From a virus, in the IMG/VR virus record IMGVR_UViG_3300023174_000151, positions 1-64,000 of that record: a DNA stretch of 64,000 nt, one strand, 5' to 3'. A program made the position numbers and the translations under genes. Below, one piece after another: positions 56,818 to 64,000 of this stretch; the first letter of the stretch is position 1; each line of letters begins with the position of its first letter. Under the pieces are notes generated by a model, which worked only from the letters and a program-made list of their open reading frames with translations, was not told where the DNA came from and did not search any database.

Positions 56818-57269
56818 ACCTCATGAAGATAAATACGTGAGCCTACTGCCGTATCAGCAGGTCCCGGTAAAGCTTGAATAAACTCAGCACCAGAGCGTTC
56901 GTAACGGTATCTGGCTTGAAAAGGATCTTTGTAGTTTGGAACGTAAAGAATACCAGCTAAACGATTAGTTTCGTAAAGGTAAACTTCATCCCAAACCTTC
57001 AAGGCTTCCTTGGTATTACTAGAGCGGATCGTGCGATCCACATCACCTGCAATACTTTCTAAACGTGTGGAAGGAGAAGAGGCAACTTCTGTTTTCTTTT
57101 CAGCCGTATCACAACGACCTATTTGAATAGCAATTTTGTCGTAGAAGTAAGAATCAGGAACAGTGTTCAAAGATTCTTCTAAACGAGCATAATCTCCCGC
57201 TGGAACAGAAACCACATAGTAGCCCAGATGGTATCTAACTCTGCTTTTGTCGAAGTCAGAGAGTTGCAC
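56808..57269 (-). CDS. Possible head-tail connector protein (153 aa)
   Basis: LSDFDKSRVRYHLGYYVVSV, SRIYLHEVWR end and a small mixed domain; position near portal/capsid genes and length suggest a neck or connector protein. Not matched to a named family. A GGAGG sequence precedes the ATG. Confidence 0.5.
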   Translation of the reverse strand: MQLSDFDKSRVRYHLGYYVVSVPAGDYARLEESLNTVPDSYFYDKIAIQIGRCDTAEKKTEVASSPSTRLESIAGDVDRTIRSSNTKEALKVWDEVYLYETNRLAGILYVPNYKDPFQARYRYERSGAEFIQALPGPADTAVGSRIYLHEVWR

Positions 57270-57308
57270 TTCTATTCCTCCTTATCTATTTATTATAAAA
57301 GCATGTAA

Positions 57309-58037
57309 TCAACTAAATACATTGTTAAGGAAATCACCTGTTGCTGCAGACTTACCTTGTATAAACGGATTACTTGTTGAGTAGGATGACAGGAAAGATT
57401 GTGGGTTAAGTGCTTGACTCAAAACATTACCTAATAACTGTTCTTTCAACTGTTGTTCAAATGTCTTTGGTGCTTCCTTTGGTTTATCTGTAGATCCTAC
57501 ACCATACAAGAAAGCTTTAAGTATATCTTCTGTTCGTGCGTCAGTGGATGTTGTTGTTTGTGCAGGTGTAGTTACAGCCGGTGTAGTTGATGCAATTGTA
57601 CTGCTCCCCGCTGGTTTTGTATGTAAGAACTGAATATCATAAGGTTGTCCTTTTGGATCTGTAGTTGATAAAGTACCATAACCTTTATTTGGTGTAAAGG
57701 TACCATAACCTTTATAAGCTAATTGCGTCCCAGCGCCAATGCCTAAATCAATTCCCTCATGGTACGTTGATGCTCCTGCGGTAGGTGCAGAACGTGGTCC
57801 AAAACGTGATGTGATTGGATTGTTCCAGCTCCACTGACCATCTTTGCCTTGTTGTACGATAGGCTTCCCTGCAGCTTGTATATTTTGAAGTAAAGATCTT
57901 ATTGTCTCTGGGTTAATTTTTTTACCTTTATCTTTTCCAAATTGTGGAATTACACGTACATCAAGATGTGGTCCAGTAGTCGCAAAGACATCTTCTCCGG
58001 GACTAGCAATTTTTCCTATCGGTATTAAACCTGCCAT
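57309..58037 (-). CDS. M23-like peptidase domain virion protein (242 aa)
   Basis: ITSRFGPRSAPTAGASTYHE then GIDLGIGAGTQLAYKGYG is the M23/LytM signature (SRFGxR and HxGID). The second part of the active site appears as FLHTK, where the usual second His of HxH is missing, so activity is uncertain. The C-terminus is a Thr/Ala linker and a Gln-rich helix. It may be a wall-cutting virion protein acting during entry. Confidence 0.65.
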   Translation of the reverse strand: MAGLIPIGKIASPGEDVFATTGPHLDVRVIPQFGKDKGKKINPETIRSLLQNIQAAGKPIVQQGKDGQWSWNNPITSRFGPRSAPTAGASTYHEGIDLGIGAGTQLAYKGYGTFTPNKGYGTLSTTDPKGQPYDIQFLHTKPAGSSTIASTTPAVTTPAQTTTSTDARTEDILKAFLYGVGSTDKPKEAPKTFEQQLKEQLLGNVLSQALNPQSFLSSYSTSNPFIQGKSAATGDFLNNVFS

Positions 58038-58062
58038 TTGTATTTTATTTTTCTTTTATTCT

Positions 58063-58092
58063 AAAAGCAAAAACCCCCAGTTTCCCAGGGGT
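58063..58092 (-). terminator. Minus-strand terminator downstream of the 136-aa gene
   Basis: ACCCC/GGGGT stem with a C/A-rich loop, followed on the minus strand by TTTTT. It separates the HhH gene from the M23 gene. Confidence 0.72.
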
Positions 58093-58108
58093 AAATAGGA
58101 GATGAGTA

Positions 58109-58519
58109 TTAAACACGTATTAAATCAGCAGCAAAAACGTTTTCCCAATCAATTCGTTTAATCTGTCTCAGTTGTTCGAGATTGTTGAATCTTTCACCTG
58201 ATAAGGACATTTGAAGATCTTTGATCTCACGAGCGGTCTTAAGACCAATGCCCTTGATATGATCTGCGAGCATCTGAGCAGTTGCTGAATTTACATTCAA
58301 GCGATGATCAGGAGGGAAAGTACGTGGCTCTTCTTTTGCTGCTTTATCTTTTACCTGAAGAGTCTTTACCTTTTTAGTGGCATCTTCATCAGGAGATATT
58401 TCAGTTTTATAAGCTGTAAATAAACGTCCGTCTTGGTCTTCGACCATAAACCAATCGCCGTTATCCCACTCGCTTATAACTTTGAGGCGTGCGCCTGTCT
58501 TTTTGTGCTGATAGAGCAT
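58109..58519 (-). CDS. Helix-hairpin-helix protein (136 aa)
   Basis: The C-terminal half (LNVNSATAQMLADHIKGIGL, KTAREIKDLQ, FNNLEQLRQIKRIDWENVF) is a ComEA-like helix-hairpin-helix DNA-binding domain. The N-terminal half has an SH3-like pattern with a DNGDWFMVEDQDGRLF strand pair. It probably handles DNA in or near the head. Its ATG lies one base after a 10-bp hairpin. Confidence 0.68.
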   Translation of the reverse strand: MLYQHKKTGARLKVISEWDNGDWFMVEDQDGRLFTAYKTEISPDEDATKKVKTLQVKDKAAKEEPRTFPPDHRLNVNSATAQMLADHIKGIGLKTAREIKDLQMSLSGERFNNLEQLRQIKRIDWENVFAADLIRV

Positions 58520-58520
58520 A

Positions 58521-58545
58521 AGGACCAGAAGAGTGTTCTGGTCCT
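58521..58545 (-). promoter_or_regulatory. Hairpin abutting ATG of the HhH gene
   Basis: AGGACCAGAA/TTCTGGTCCT, a perfect 10-bp stem, ends one base before the start codon on the minus strand. No T-run. Leaves no unpaired ribosome-binding site unless it opens. Confidence 0.68.
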
Positions 58546-58557
58546 AGTTTACCCTAA

Positions 58558-59361
58558 TTAGCTAACAGTGCGACCAATTAAGTAGCTATCGATATCTTCG
58601 TAGCCAGGAGCTTCATCAGGTTGGATGTAGCATATTTCAACTACAAAGTAACCTGTACGACCAGCAAGTGAATCACCACTGGAGATGTAGAAACCACCAG
58701 AAGTAGCTGTACTGTTAGCTGTCTCTTTTGCAAACACCTTCATGGTGGTGGATGCAGTAGCAGCGTAGTTTACATTACCGGCTGTTACACCAGCAGCACC
58801 AGAGGCGATAAGGAAAGGGTTAGTACCAAAACCTTGAACACCTGCAGCAAACAAGATTTCACCAGCTTGGCTACCTGAAACTGTAGAGGTTAGGTTTGCT
58901 TGAATAACGCCTTCACCAATGCCAGATGCAGCGGTTGGTGAGCCAGCATTACTGCGACCGAATGATAATACGTTACCTGTTGCGGCATAGATGCCGGAAG
59001 CAACGCGACCATCACCCCAACCAGAAGCTACGGAAACCGCAGTGCGGTACACGTAAGCAGGTAGGGTAGATGAACCAGAGATCACCATACCAGTAATATT
59101 GGTACGTGTGTCGTCATTCTGATAAGGAGAAGGAACGATCACATCAGCAGCAGATACTGCACCAGCACCAGATGTTGCAGTTACAGCGACATAACCACGT
59201 TGTTGAAAATAACGATAACCGGGGAGCGACAATACGGAAGTAGGGCCACCTTTAGTTGCATCATTAGAGCCGTTGTCGTTGGTATCAATGTTTTTGTACC
59301 AACCGTTCAGGGGTTCTATCCAGTTGCCTGGGTAGATTTTCTTAGCGGACAAATAAGTCAT
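58558..59361 (-). CDS. Virion protein next to capsid gene (267 aa)
   Basis: Ser/Thr/Gly/Ala-rich beta pattern (TATSGAGAVSAADVIVPSPY; AATGNVLSFGRSNAG); the position directly after the capsid gene suggests a head-decoration (cement) or fibre protein. No named family. Coding is strong. Confidence 0.6.
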   Translation of the reverse strand: MTYLSAKKIYPGNWIEPLNGWYKNIDTNDNGSNDATKGGPTSVLSLPGYRYFQQRGYVAVTATSGAGAVSAADVIVPSPYQNDDTRTNITGMVISGSSTLPAYVYRTAVSVASGWGDGRVASGIYAATGNVLSFGRSNAGSPTAASGIGEGVIQANLTSTVSGSQAGEILFAAGVQGFGTNPFLIASGAAGVTAGNVNYAATASTTMKVFAKETANSTATSGGFYISSGDSLAGRTGYFVVEICYIQPDEAPGYEDIDSYLIGRTVS

Positions 59362-59398
59362 TTATTTTTTCCTTTGGGGATTATTACAGTGATTATGT

Positions 59399-60565
59399 TT
59401 AAACAGTGCCGTCATCGGAGACGTAGCTGAATGCGGTAGTAACGAAGTCCTTGTTCAAGGCTTCAAAACCAGCATACAGTTGCCAAATCAAGATGATGAA
59501 ACGACTGAAGTCATCGTTGTTGTTGATGAGAACTTGAGCGTTAGGACCACCGATACCTACGCCAATTGCTTGAGGACCAAAGAAATAACCTTGGGCAACT
59601 TCTTGGGAAGCGTAAGTACCACCTGTACCAGCAAAGGAGGTAGTAACGTTCTTGGTTGGGAAGTTCGTTGATTCGTAGAACTTCACACCTTCAAACTGAA
59701 CACCAGTTGGCATTACAGGTTCACCAGCCAAGAAGTAAGCTTGACCAGCTTGAGGACCCATGAAGAAGCTGGCGTTGTTAGGCATCATGGGGTTAGCCAT
59801 GTACATGCCTTGACCGGGGTTACCGGCATAACGTGCAATCTCACGGAAGTCAGGATCACGACGCAAGTGCATCATGAATGTAGGATCGCATACACAACGA
59901 TACAAGCCATCAGCAAAGCTTGGTACGTTGCGCTTACGTAGATCCTTAACAACAGTCAGTAGGTCAGTACGTACTGAGAACTGTTGCTGATCGGCGGTAT
60001 ACTCAGTTGCAGTATAGGTAATGCGATTAGAAGAATCTTTTGTCTTACCGCTAGGGAAGTAGTAACCACCTTGGGTTCCAGAAGCTTGACCGTTAGCTTC
60101 AGTTTTAGCTAGTTCGTCAAGGAAGACGCGATCGCGCCAACGACGATAGTCATCTAGCAGTGTGAGGCTACCGATAGATTGATGGAACATATTCAAGTTA
60201 CCTGTGTCCAGCAACATGCGCTGAGCGGTAACTAGAGTCTCACGAGCAATCTTAAAGGTTGAAGGTTGGGTAGGATCACCAGGGTCCGCAGGACCGGTGT
60301 ACTCCTTAAGCACCACAAGGACTTTCTCCTTGGTGATGTTACGGCTATTAGCGGTACCAATGGTTTGGTCGGCAATACGCTCGCGGCTATCCTTAGTGCC
60401 AGGGGTTCCCCAGAACTTGTAGCGGTCGAGTTGTACAGTTTGACCAGGTTGACGTGTGAAGTCGTGGACGACCACGGGCTCAACAGCCATTTCCGCAATA
60501 TAAGCAGGGTGGGGACGGTAAAGTTCCGCACCTAGAATCTTCGGAAAATCGTTATCAATGAACAC
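59399..60565 (-). CDS. Major capsid protein (388 aa)
   Basis: Size and order (portal, scaffold, then this) mark the major capsid protein. Long mixed alpha/beta regions with GLYRCVCDPTFMMHLRRDPD and FREIARYAGNP, plus a beta C-terminus, fit an HK97-like capsid fold. GTG start with a GGAGG Shine-Dalgarno about 10 bases upstream. Its own strong promoter (60621-60649) lies upstream, which fits the most abundant late protein. Confidence 0.85.
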   Translation of the reverse strand: MFIDNDFPKILGAELYRPHPAYIAEMAVEPVVVHDFTRQPGQTVQLDRYKFWGTPGTKDSRERIADQTIGTANSRNITKEKVLVVLKEYTGPADPGDPTQPSTFKIARETLVTAQRMLLDTGNLNMFHQSIGSLTLLDDYRRWRDRVFLDELAKTEANGQASGTQGGYYFPSGKTKDSSNRITYTATEYTADQQQFSVRTDLLTVVKDLRKRNVPSFADGLYRCVCDPTFMMHLRRDPDFREIARYAGNPGQGMYMANPMMPNNASFFMGPQAGQAYFLAGEPVMPTGVQFEGVKFYESTNFPTKNVTTSFAGTGGTYASQEVAQGYFFGPQAIGVGIGGPNAQVLINNNDDFSRFIILIWQLYAGFEALNKDFVTTAFSYVSDDGTV

Positions 60566-60620
60566 TTTGTTTTATCCTCCAGTTCTCGGGGAATGTTTTT
60601 ACAGGGTGAAAGATTCAGAC

Positions 60621-60649
60621 ATTATATGTCTTATCTAACATGATTTTAA
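60621..60649 (-). promoter_or_regulatory. Minus-strand promoter for the capsid gene
   Basis: On the minus strand TTAAAA (complement of 60644-60649) and TATAAT (complement of 60621-60626) are separated by exactly 17 bases. The -10 box is perfect. It lies 56 bases upstream of the capsid GTG. Confidence 0.72.
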
Positions 60650-60677
60650 CAGCTTGTAATTTATTCATTACAAGCTG
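60650..60677 (-). terminator. Hairpin between scaffold and capsid genes
   Basis: CAGCTTGTAAT/ATTACAAGCTG, an 11-bp perfect stem just after the scaffold stop and before the capsid promoter. The T-run is short, so it could be a weak terminator or an RNA processing site. Confidence 0.55.
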
Positions 60678-60682
60678 ATGTA

Positions 60683-61678
60683 TTACTCCATTACAAACAG
60701 TTTGTTTGCAACAGTTTGAGGTTGTGCTTGATTCAAAATGCGCCAAGCATTTTGTGGATCACGTGTCATTGTGTCGTTAAATTCACCCCAGAAATTACCA
60801 GGGGCTTGAGGAGCAGCAGCAGCAGGAGGTGCAGGGAACTGACCTACTTGTGTATAACCAGCAGGCTGAGTGGGATAACCACGAGTAGCTAGTTGCTGTT
60901 CATTTTCGTACACAGGATAAGGACCTTCAGGACCGAAGAACTTAAGTGTGTAGTCGCTGAGTACATCAGGGTTAGTCAGAATCTCGTTATAAGCGAGGTT
61001 CTCCTGGTGCTCATTAACGGCAAAGTTGGCGTAACCGGTAATGCAGTTAGTTGCGCGGTTTCCCCATGCGACGGCGCTGTCCACCATTGCTTCCAGGTTT
61101 AGCGCGTAGTTGTTCAGGACTGCTGGCGCTTCCATCCCGAACGCGTCCAGAACCTGACGAGTCTCGTTGCTCAGATTGTAGTAATCTGCTATCGCCGTAT
61201 TTACTTCCTGGTGAGCCTGAGCCCCCGAGGATCCCGTCAAGTAGGTTGGGGAATAGTTGGGCGAGTAAACCTGGTTGGCTTGCCAGGTCTGCGGAGCCGA
61301 TTGTTGCGTAGCTTGGCTGTACGGAATTCCGTAATTGGCCGGGGTATACTGAGGTGCCGCTTGAGAGGGTTGACCCTGGAACGGGGATTGGACTGGTGCG
61401 CTCAGTAGCCCCACTACCTTGTTGAACGCCGACTCCCATGGGTTGCCCTGAGGTGCCGCCGGTTGGGATTGGGGGGCGTATTGAGTAGGGCTTGATAGGT
61501 AACTGGGGTTCGCCTGAGGTACCGCTTGGGGGTAGCTCGTACCCACTTGATAAGCCTGAGGTGCTGCCTGGTAGCTGACCGGAGCTGCTTGTGGTGCTGC
61601 CACCACGTAGTTGCTCGGAGCGACGGCTGCTGGTACTTGGCTCATCTGTGGGATCGATTGGACGGTAGCGTCCTGCAT
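60683..61678 (-). CDS. Scaffold-like protein rich in Gln, Ala and Pro (331 aa)
   Basis: It sits between portal and capsid, where the scaffold lies. The first 200 residues are Gln/Ala/Pro/Tyr repeats (VAAPQAAPVSYQAAPQAYQV); the second half is a helical domain (LNNYALNLEAMVDSAVAWGN, ANFAVNEHQENLAYNEI). A Shine-Dalgarno (AAGGAG) lies upstream. The first 632 bases overlap the portal 3' end in another frame and are GC-richer than the rest. Phage scaffold proteins are usually helical and charged, so this is scaffold by position. Confidence 0.72.
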   Translation of the reverse strand: MQDATVQSIPQMSQVPAAVAPSNYVVAAPQAAPVSYQAAPQAYQVGTSYPQAVPQANPSYLSSPTQYAPQSQPAAPQGNPWESAFNKVVGLLSAPVQSPFQGQPSQAAPQYTPANYGIPYSQATQQSAPQTWQANQVYSPNYSPTYLTGSSGAQAHQEVNTAIADYYNLSNETRQVLDAFGMEAPAVLNNYALNLEAMVDSAVAWGNRATNCITGYANFAVNEHQENLAYNEILTNPDVLSDYTLKFFGPEGPYPVYENEQQLATRGYPTQPAGYTQVGQFPAPPAAAAPQAPGNFWGEFNDTMTRDPQNAWRILNQAQPQTVANKLFVME

Positions 61679-63425
61679 AACTCATCTCCTTTTGTAATGC
61701 TTCTAATGTACGATACAGATATGGAGTTAGATCCAATCTTGGATCCGCAGCCATCGGTAAGTCCGGTGATTGCGGGTGAGGAGTCTGCATCATACCCCCC
61801 ACCAGGCGAGAGAATTGAGAGTATGCACTCTGTAATTCATTCACCATCCTGAACGGGAACCCAGATAACATCTCGGCCCGCTCCTCTTCCGTTTTTGAGG
61901 GGAAGAGGTATTTCAGTGCTTCAATGCTATCAACACCTAATTCCTGTAGGTTCCTAACAACAATTGAGTTGTTAAGAATATCTTGTGTTGAGTCTTCATA
62001 AACAGGACCCAGCCAACGCCATTGGAGCGTCACATCTCCATCTGGAATTAGTCCTAATACACCAGGTGGTATTTGTTGGGTCTTAAGACAAGCCATCATT
62101 ATCTTTTTGACTTGGGCCTCAAACATACCCATAGCTTCGTTATATGCTGCTGTATCTTCATCAGTAGCTTGCTCGGGAAGTTCCAAGGGTCTTTCGATTC
62201 CTGCAGCCGCTGCTAATGTGTTACGGAATAAAGTTTCTTCTTGGAATAAGATAAGTTCTAGACAACGACATATTCCATATGTGTAAATAGCAGTTGCCTT
62301 CTTCTTTGCAGTGGCAGATACTCTACCAAATAACGATTTATATTCTGTTGCAGTTACACCTGCAGATATAGATAGTTCGTCTACACCACCAAGAGATGTA
62401 CGTATCTCTTCTCGATATTGACGTGCAAAAGAATTTTGATCTCCTGTGATTGCATCTGGAACAATGTAACCAACACGATCGTTAGGTTCAAGGTTTGCAA
62501 TGATGCGTGGTACGCGAAGCTGACCATCGATACCGCGATAGATAGGATCAGATTTAAACTGAGATCTACTTAAGGGTCCTGCACCACCAAAGCCTGAGTT
62601 TGCTGCAATAGAAGGACGTTGCACAGTAGCGGTGTCACTACTCGATTCCATTAGGTCCGTTTTAGGACGAGAAGAAAGTAGAGTTGGGCTACCAAAGAAA
62701 GTAACATTCTTCCGCATGGTGCGCACCAAGTCATCATGCGTGCATATATGGTTGGCTAAGGCGTCAAATTCACCAACACCTTCCATTGAAAAACCTTTGG
62801 TATTGTTAAAGATTTCAACACAAGGAATAAAGCCAAGCGTATTTTTAAGTGTGGTGGTACGCCCAGAGTTCATTTGATAGTTAGTATCAAATGAAAGTTC
62901 TGCCTCCGAGTGTGTCTCTTCTATTGTCTTACGTTTAATTGAAAGACGAATATAACGTTTAACTCCGCCTTGTCCCATGGAAGCAGGACCTGTTACATCA
63001 GAAGATACAATGTCTTGTTGAAAGCCAAAACCTTGACGTATCTTGTAGCTATAGATAATTACAACTTCGTCTAACTCACCGTCAATGTTGTAGAAACTCC
63101 TATACTCATTACGTCTAAAGAAATAAAGGCGATAATTGTTTTCTGTAGGACGTATGTAAAAAAGACCTTGTCCATCACATAGGAAGTAGTCCCAGATGGA
63201 ATCTAGGCGTGTGTCTATTTGATTGAATTTAATTACACGGTCGATAAAGTCTTTGCGTTGATTACCAAAGTTATCTTGAGCTGGAAAGAATTCAACACCC
63301 TGGCGGATGCCAAACAACTTCATCTGTGCTAAGTGGGACGCGACAATGCCGGTATCAACGGAAGCTCCTCCATCCTTCTCGATGTAGGAATCAACAATCT
63401 CTTTAAGCCGGGCTTTAGCGTCCAT
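61047..63425 (-). CDS. Portal protein with long low-complexity extension (792 aa)
   Basis: Residues 1-570 follow the portal layout of T7-like phages: N-terminal helices, QIDTRLDSIWDYFLCDGQGL, a FRRNEYRSFYNIDGELDEVV strand region, EFDALANHICTHDDLVRTMR and a late LEALQKEMSYAGRYRPI segment. It forms the DNA-entry ring of the head. From about residue 582 the frame continues for 211 residues of Ser/Gly/Pro-rich sequence that overlaps the scaffold gene. Typical relatives end near 540-580 aa. The extension may be an overprinted tail or a non-functional readthrough. Confidence 0.88.
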   Translation of the reverse strand: MDAKARLKEIVDSYIEKDGGASVDTGIVASHLAQMKLFGIRQGVEFFPAQDNFGNQRKDFIDRVIKFNQIDTRLDSIWDYFLCDGQGLFYIRPTENNYRLYFFRRNEYRSFYNIDGELDEVVIIYSYKIRQGFGFQQDIVSSDVTGPASMGQGGVKRYIRLSIKRKTIEETHSEAELSFDTNYQMNSGRTTTLKNTLGFIPCVEIFNNTKGFSMEGVGEFDALANHICTHDDLVRTMRKNVTFFGSPTLLSSRPKTDLMESSSDTATVQRPSIAANSGFGGAGPLSRSQFKSDPIYRGIDGQLRVPRIIANLEPNDRVGYIVPDAITGDQNSFARQYREEIRTSLGGVDELSISAGVTATEYKSLFGRVSATAKKKATAIYTYGICRCLELILFQEETLFRNTLAAAAGIERPLELPEQATDEDTAAYNEAMGMFEAQVKKIMMACLKTQQIPPGVLGLIPDGDVTLQWRWLGPVYEDSTQDILNNSIVVRNLQELGVDSIEALKYLFPSKTEEERAEMLSGFPFRMVNELQSAYSQFSRLVGGMMQTPHPQSPDLPMAADPRLDLTPYLYRTLEALQKEMSYAGRYRPIDPTDEPSTSSRRSEQLRGGSTTSSSGQLPGSTSGLSSGYELPPSGTSGEPQLPIKPYSIRPPIPTGGTSGQPMGVGVQQGSGATERTSPIPVPGSTLSSGTSVYPGQLRNSVQPSYATIGSADLASQPGLLAQLFPNLLDGILGGSGSPGSKYGDSRLLQSEQRDSSGSGRVRDGSASSPEQLRAKPGSNGGQRRRMGKPRN

Positions 63426-63456
63426 TAATTATTACCTTTGTTAAATGCTAGCAGAT

Positions 63457-63879
63457 TCAAGAGACGTATTTATTAATAAATCCGTTTGGTAAAGAAGATT
63501 GATTTTCGCGAAGCTGCGCTAAGATCTGTTCCATACCATCAGAATTTTCAGTAAAACCAGCAAAATTACCTGGCTGACCTGGATTCATTTGTGCTGTTGC
63601 ACCGGCAAGGTTACTAGAACCAAAAGGTGATCCGGCTAAAGGAAGTTGTGGACCACCGCTAGGAGTAATCCCACGGCGTTTCATTTCGTCAAGTAACTGT
63701 TGATTATTTGGAGTGCTCTGTAGAAGACGTCGTATCTGTTCTTCTGAACGGCCACCTAAAGCACCTGGACCTTTATTCACATCAAAACTAGGGTTACCAG
63801 CAAGGAAGCTATTAGCTGTACCACCTATATTTCCAACCGCTCCAGGTACGTTGCGTTCTCCGCCATAATAACCAGCCAT
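63457..63879 (-). CDS. Gly/Asn/Pro-rich virion-module protein (140 aa)
   Basis: Unrecognised. Gly/Asn/Pro-rich N-terminus, then helices (RSEEQIRRLLQSTPNNQQLL; MEQILAQLRENQSSL). A GTAGAATACA box lies upstream. It precedes the portal gene and may be a small internal or neck protein. Confidence 0.52.
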   Translation of the reverse strand: MAGYYGGERNVPGAVGNIGGTANSFLAGNPSFDVNKGPGALGGRSEEQIRRLLQSTPNNQQLLDEMKRRGITPSGGPQLPLAGSPFGSSNLAGATAQMNPGQPGNFAGFTENSDGMEQILAQLRENQSSLPNGFINKYVS

Positions 63880-63905
63880 AATCTAACTACTTACTTTTGT
63901 GTATT

Positions 63906-64000
63906 CTACTCTTCTATAACCTCATAACCGCTTGAGTCATTTACTTTGCTTAGAACGATGCCGTTACTACGTACATCCCAACTAAGCACATCATCCTCCT
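63906..64000 (-). CDS. Partial gene at the right edge, C-terminal end only
   Basis: The minus-strand frame enters from beyond the window and stops at 63906-63908. The last 30 residues end in SGYEVIEE and are acidic. In this position a terminase or another packaging gene would be expected, but 30 residues are not enough to say. Confidence 0.5.
   Translation of the reverse strand, partial: EDDVLSWDVRSNGIVLSKVNDSSGYEVIEE

Noticed and set aside
61051-61311. 86-aa + ORF in the portal/scaffold overlap
   Set aside because: Stop-poor, GC-rich DNA keeps several frames open here. Only the two minus frames have credible starts and protein context.

Overview
The window looks like most of the genome of a tailed double-stranded DNA phage with a T7-type DNA polymerase. 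It is probably podovirus-like and probably infects a cyanobacterium. The phage call is firm: portal, scaffold-like protein, major capsid protein, tail fibres with a self-cleaving chaperone, lysins, polymerase, primase-helicase, SSB and integrase are all present. The cyanobacterial call is an inference from speD, an NblA-like small protein, DUF3310/DUF5872/DUF6321-like proteins and several small proteins of cyanophage type. A tyrosine integrase, a KilA-N protein and an excisionase-like protein suggest a temperate or formerly temperate phage.

Layout. (1) 1-20.9 kb, + strand: about 40 mostly tiny early genes, then PcfJ-like, GP88-like, DNA polymerase I with an in-frame intein, two-OB-fold SSB, an HTH protein, a SWIM zinc-finger protein and Gp157. 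(2) 20.9-25.2 kb: mainly - strand small genes, with an unusually structured convergent spacer at 22.5-22.7 kb. (3) 25.3-33.9 kb, + strand: PD-(D/E)XK nuclease, PrimPol-helicase, speD, glycosyltransferase, a 200-bp inverted-repeat element, two HNH-type proteins and an appendage-like protein. (4) 34-38.7 kb: endolysin, integrase, KilA-N protein and small lysogeny-region genes. (5) 38.7-44.3 kb, - strand: two repetitive tail fibres separated by an HNH-AP2 endonuclease. (6) 44.4-46.9 kb, + strand island: excisionase-like HTH, Dam-like methyltransferase, dCTP deaminase. (7) 47.9-64 kb, - strand: the virion module, read right to left from portal and scaffold through capsid to tail proteins. The gene at the right edge is cut.

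The most unusual feature is in region 1. Short intergenic spacers between tiny early genes carry at least four different families of small structured RNA or DNA elements. Copies within a family keep loop sequence and geometry while the stem bases change in a compensatory way. The families are: A, a multi-stem leader ending in a hairpin with loop AGATGGGCA; B, a hairpin with a GTAAGT internal loop; C, CGTC-N8-GACGTTAAA; E, a double hairpin. Each lies between a stop codon and the next start. Many of these starts have no Shine-Dalgarno sequence but a nearly G-free leader of 20-60 nt. Several late genes (capsid, scaffold) have ordinary Shine-Dalgarno sequences. This looks like an early-gene post-transcriptional control system, which I cannot assign to a known RNA family.

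Other notable items are a 632-nt out-of-frame overlap between portal and scaffold, an intein in polymerase motif B, a 25-bp perfect terminal inverted-repeat element, a tandem 132-bp duplication, and an adenine methyltransferase-like protein whose catalytic motif is not NPPY.
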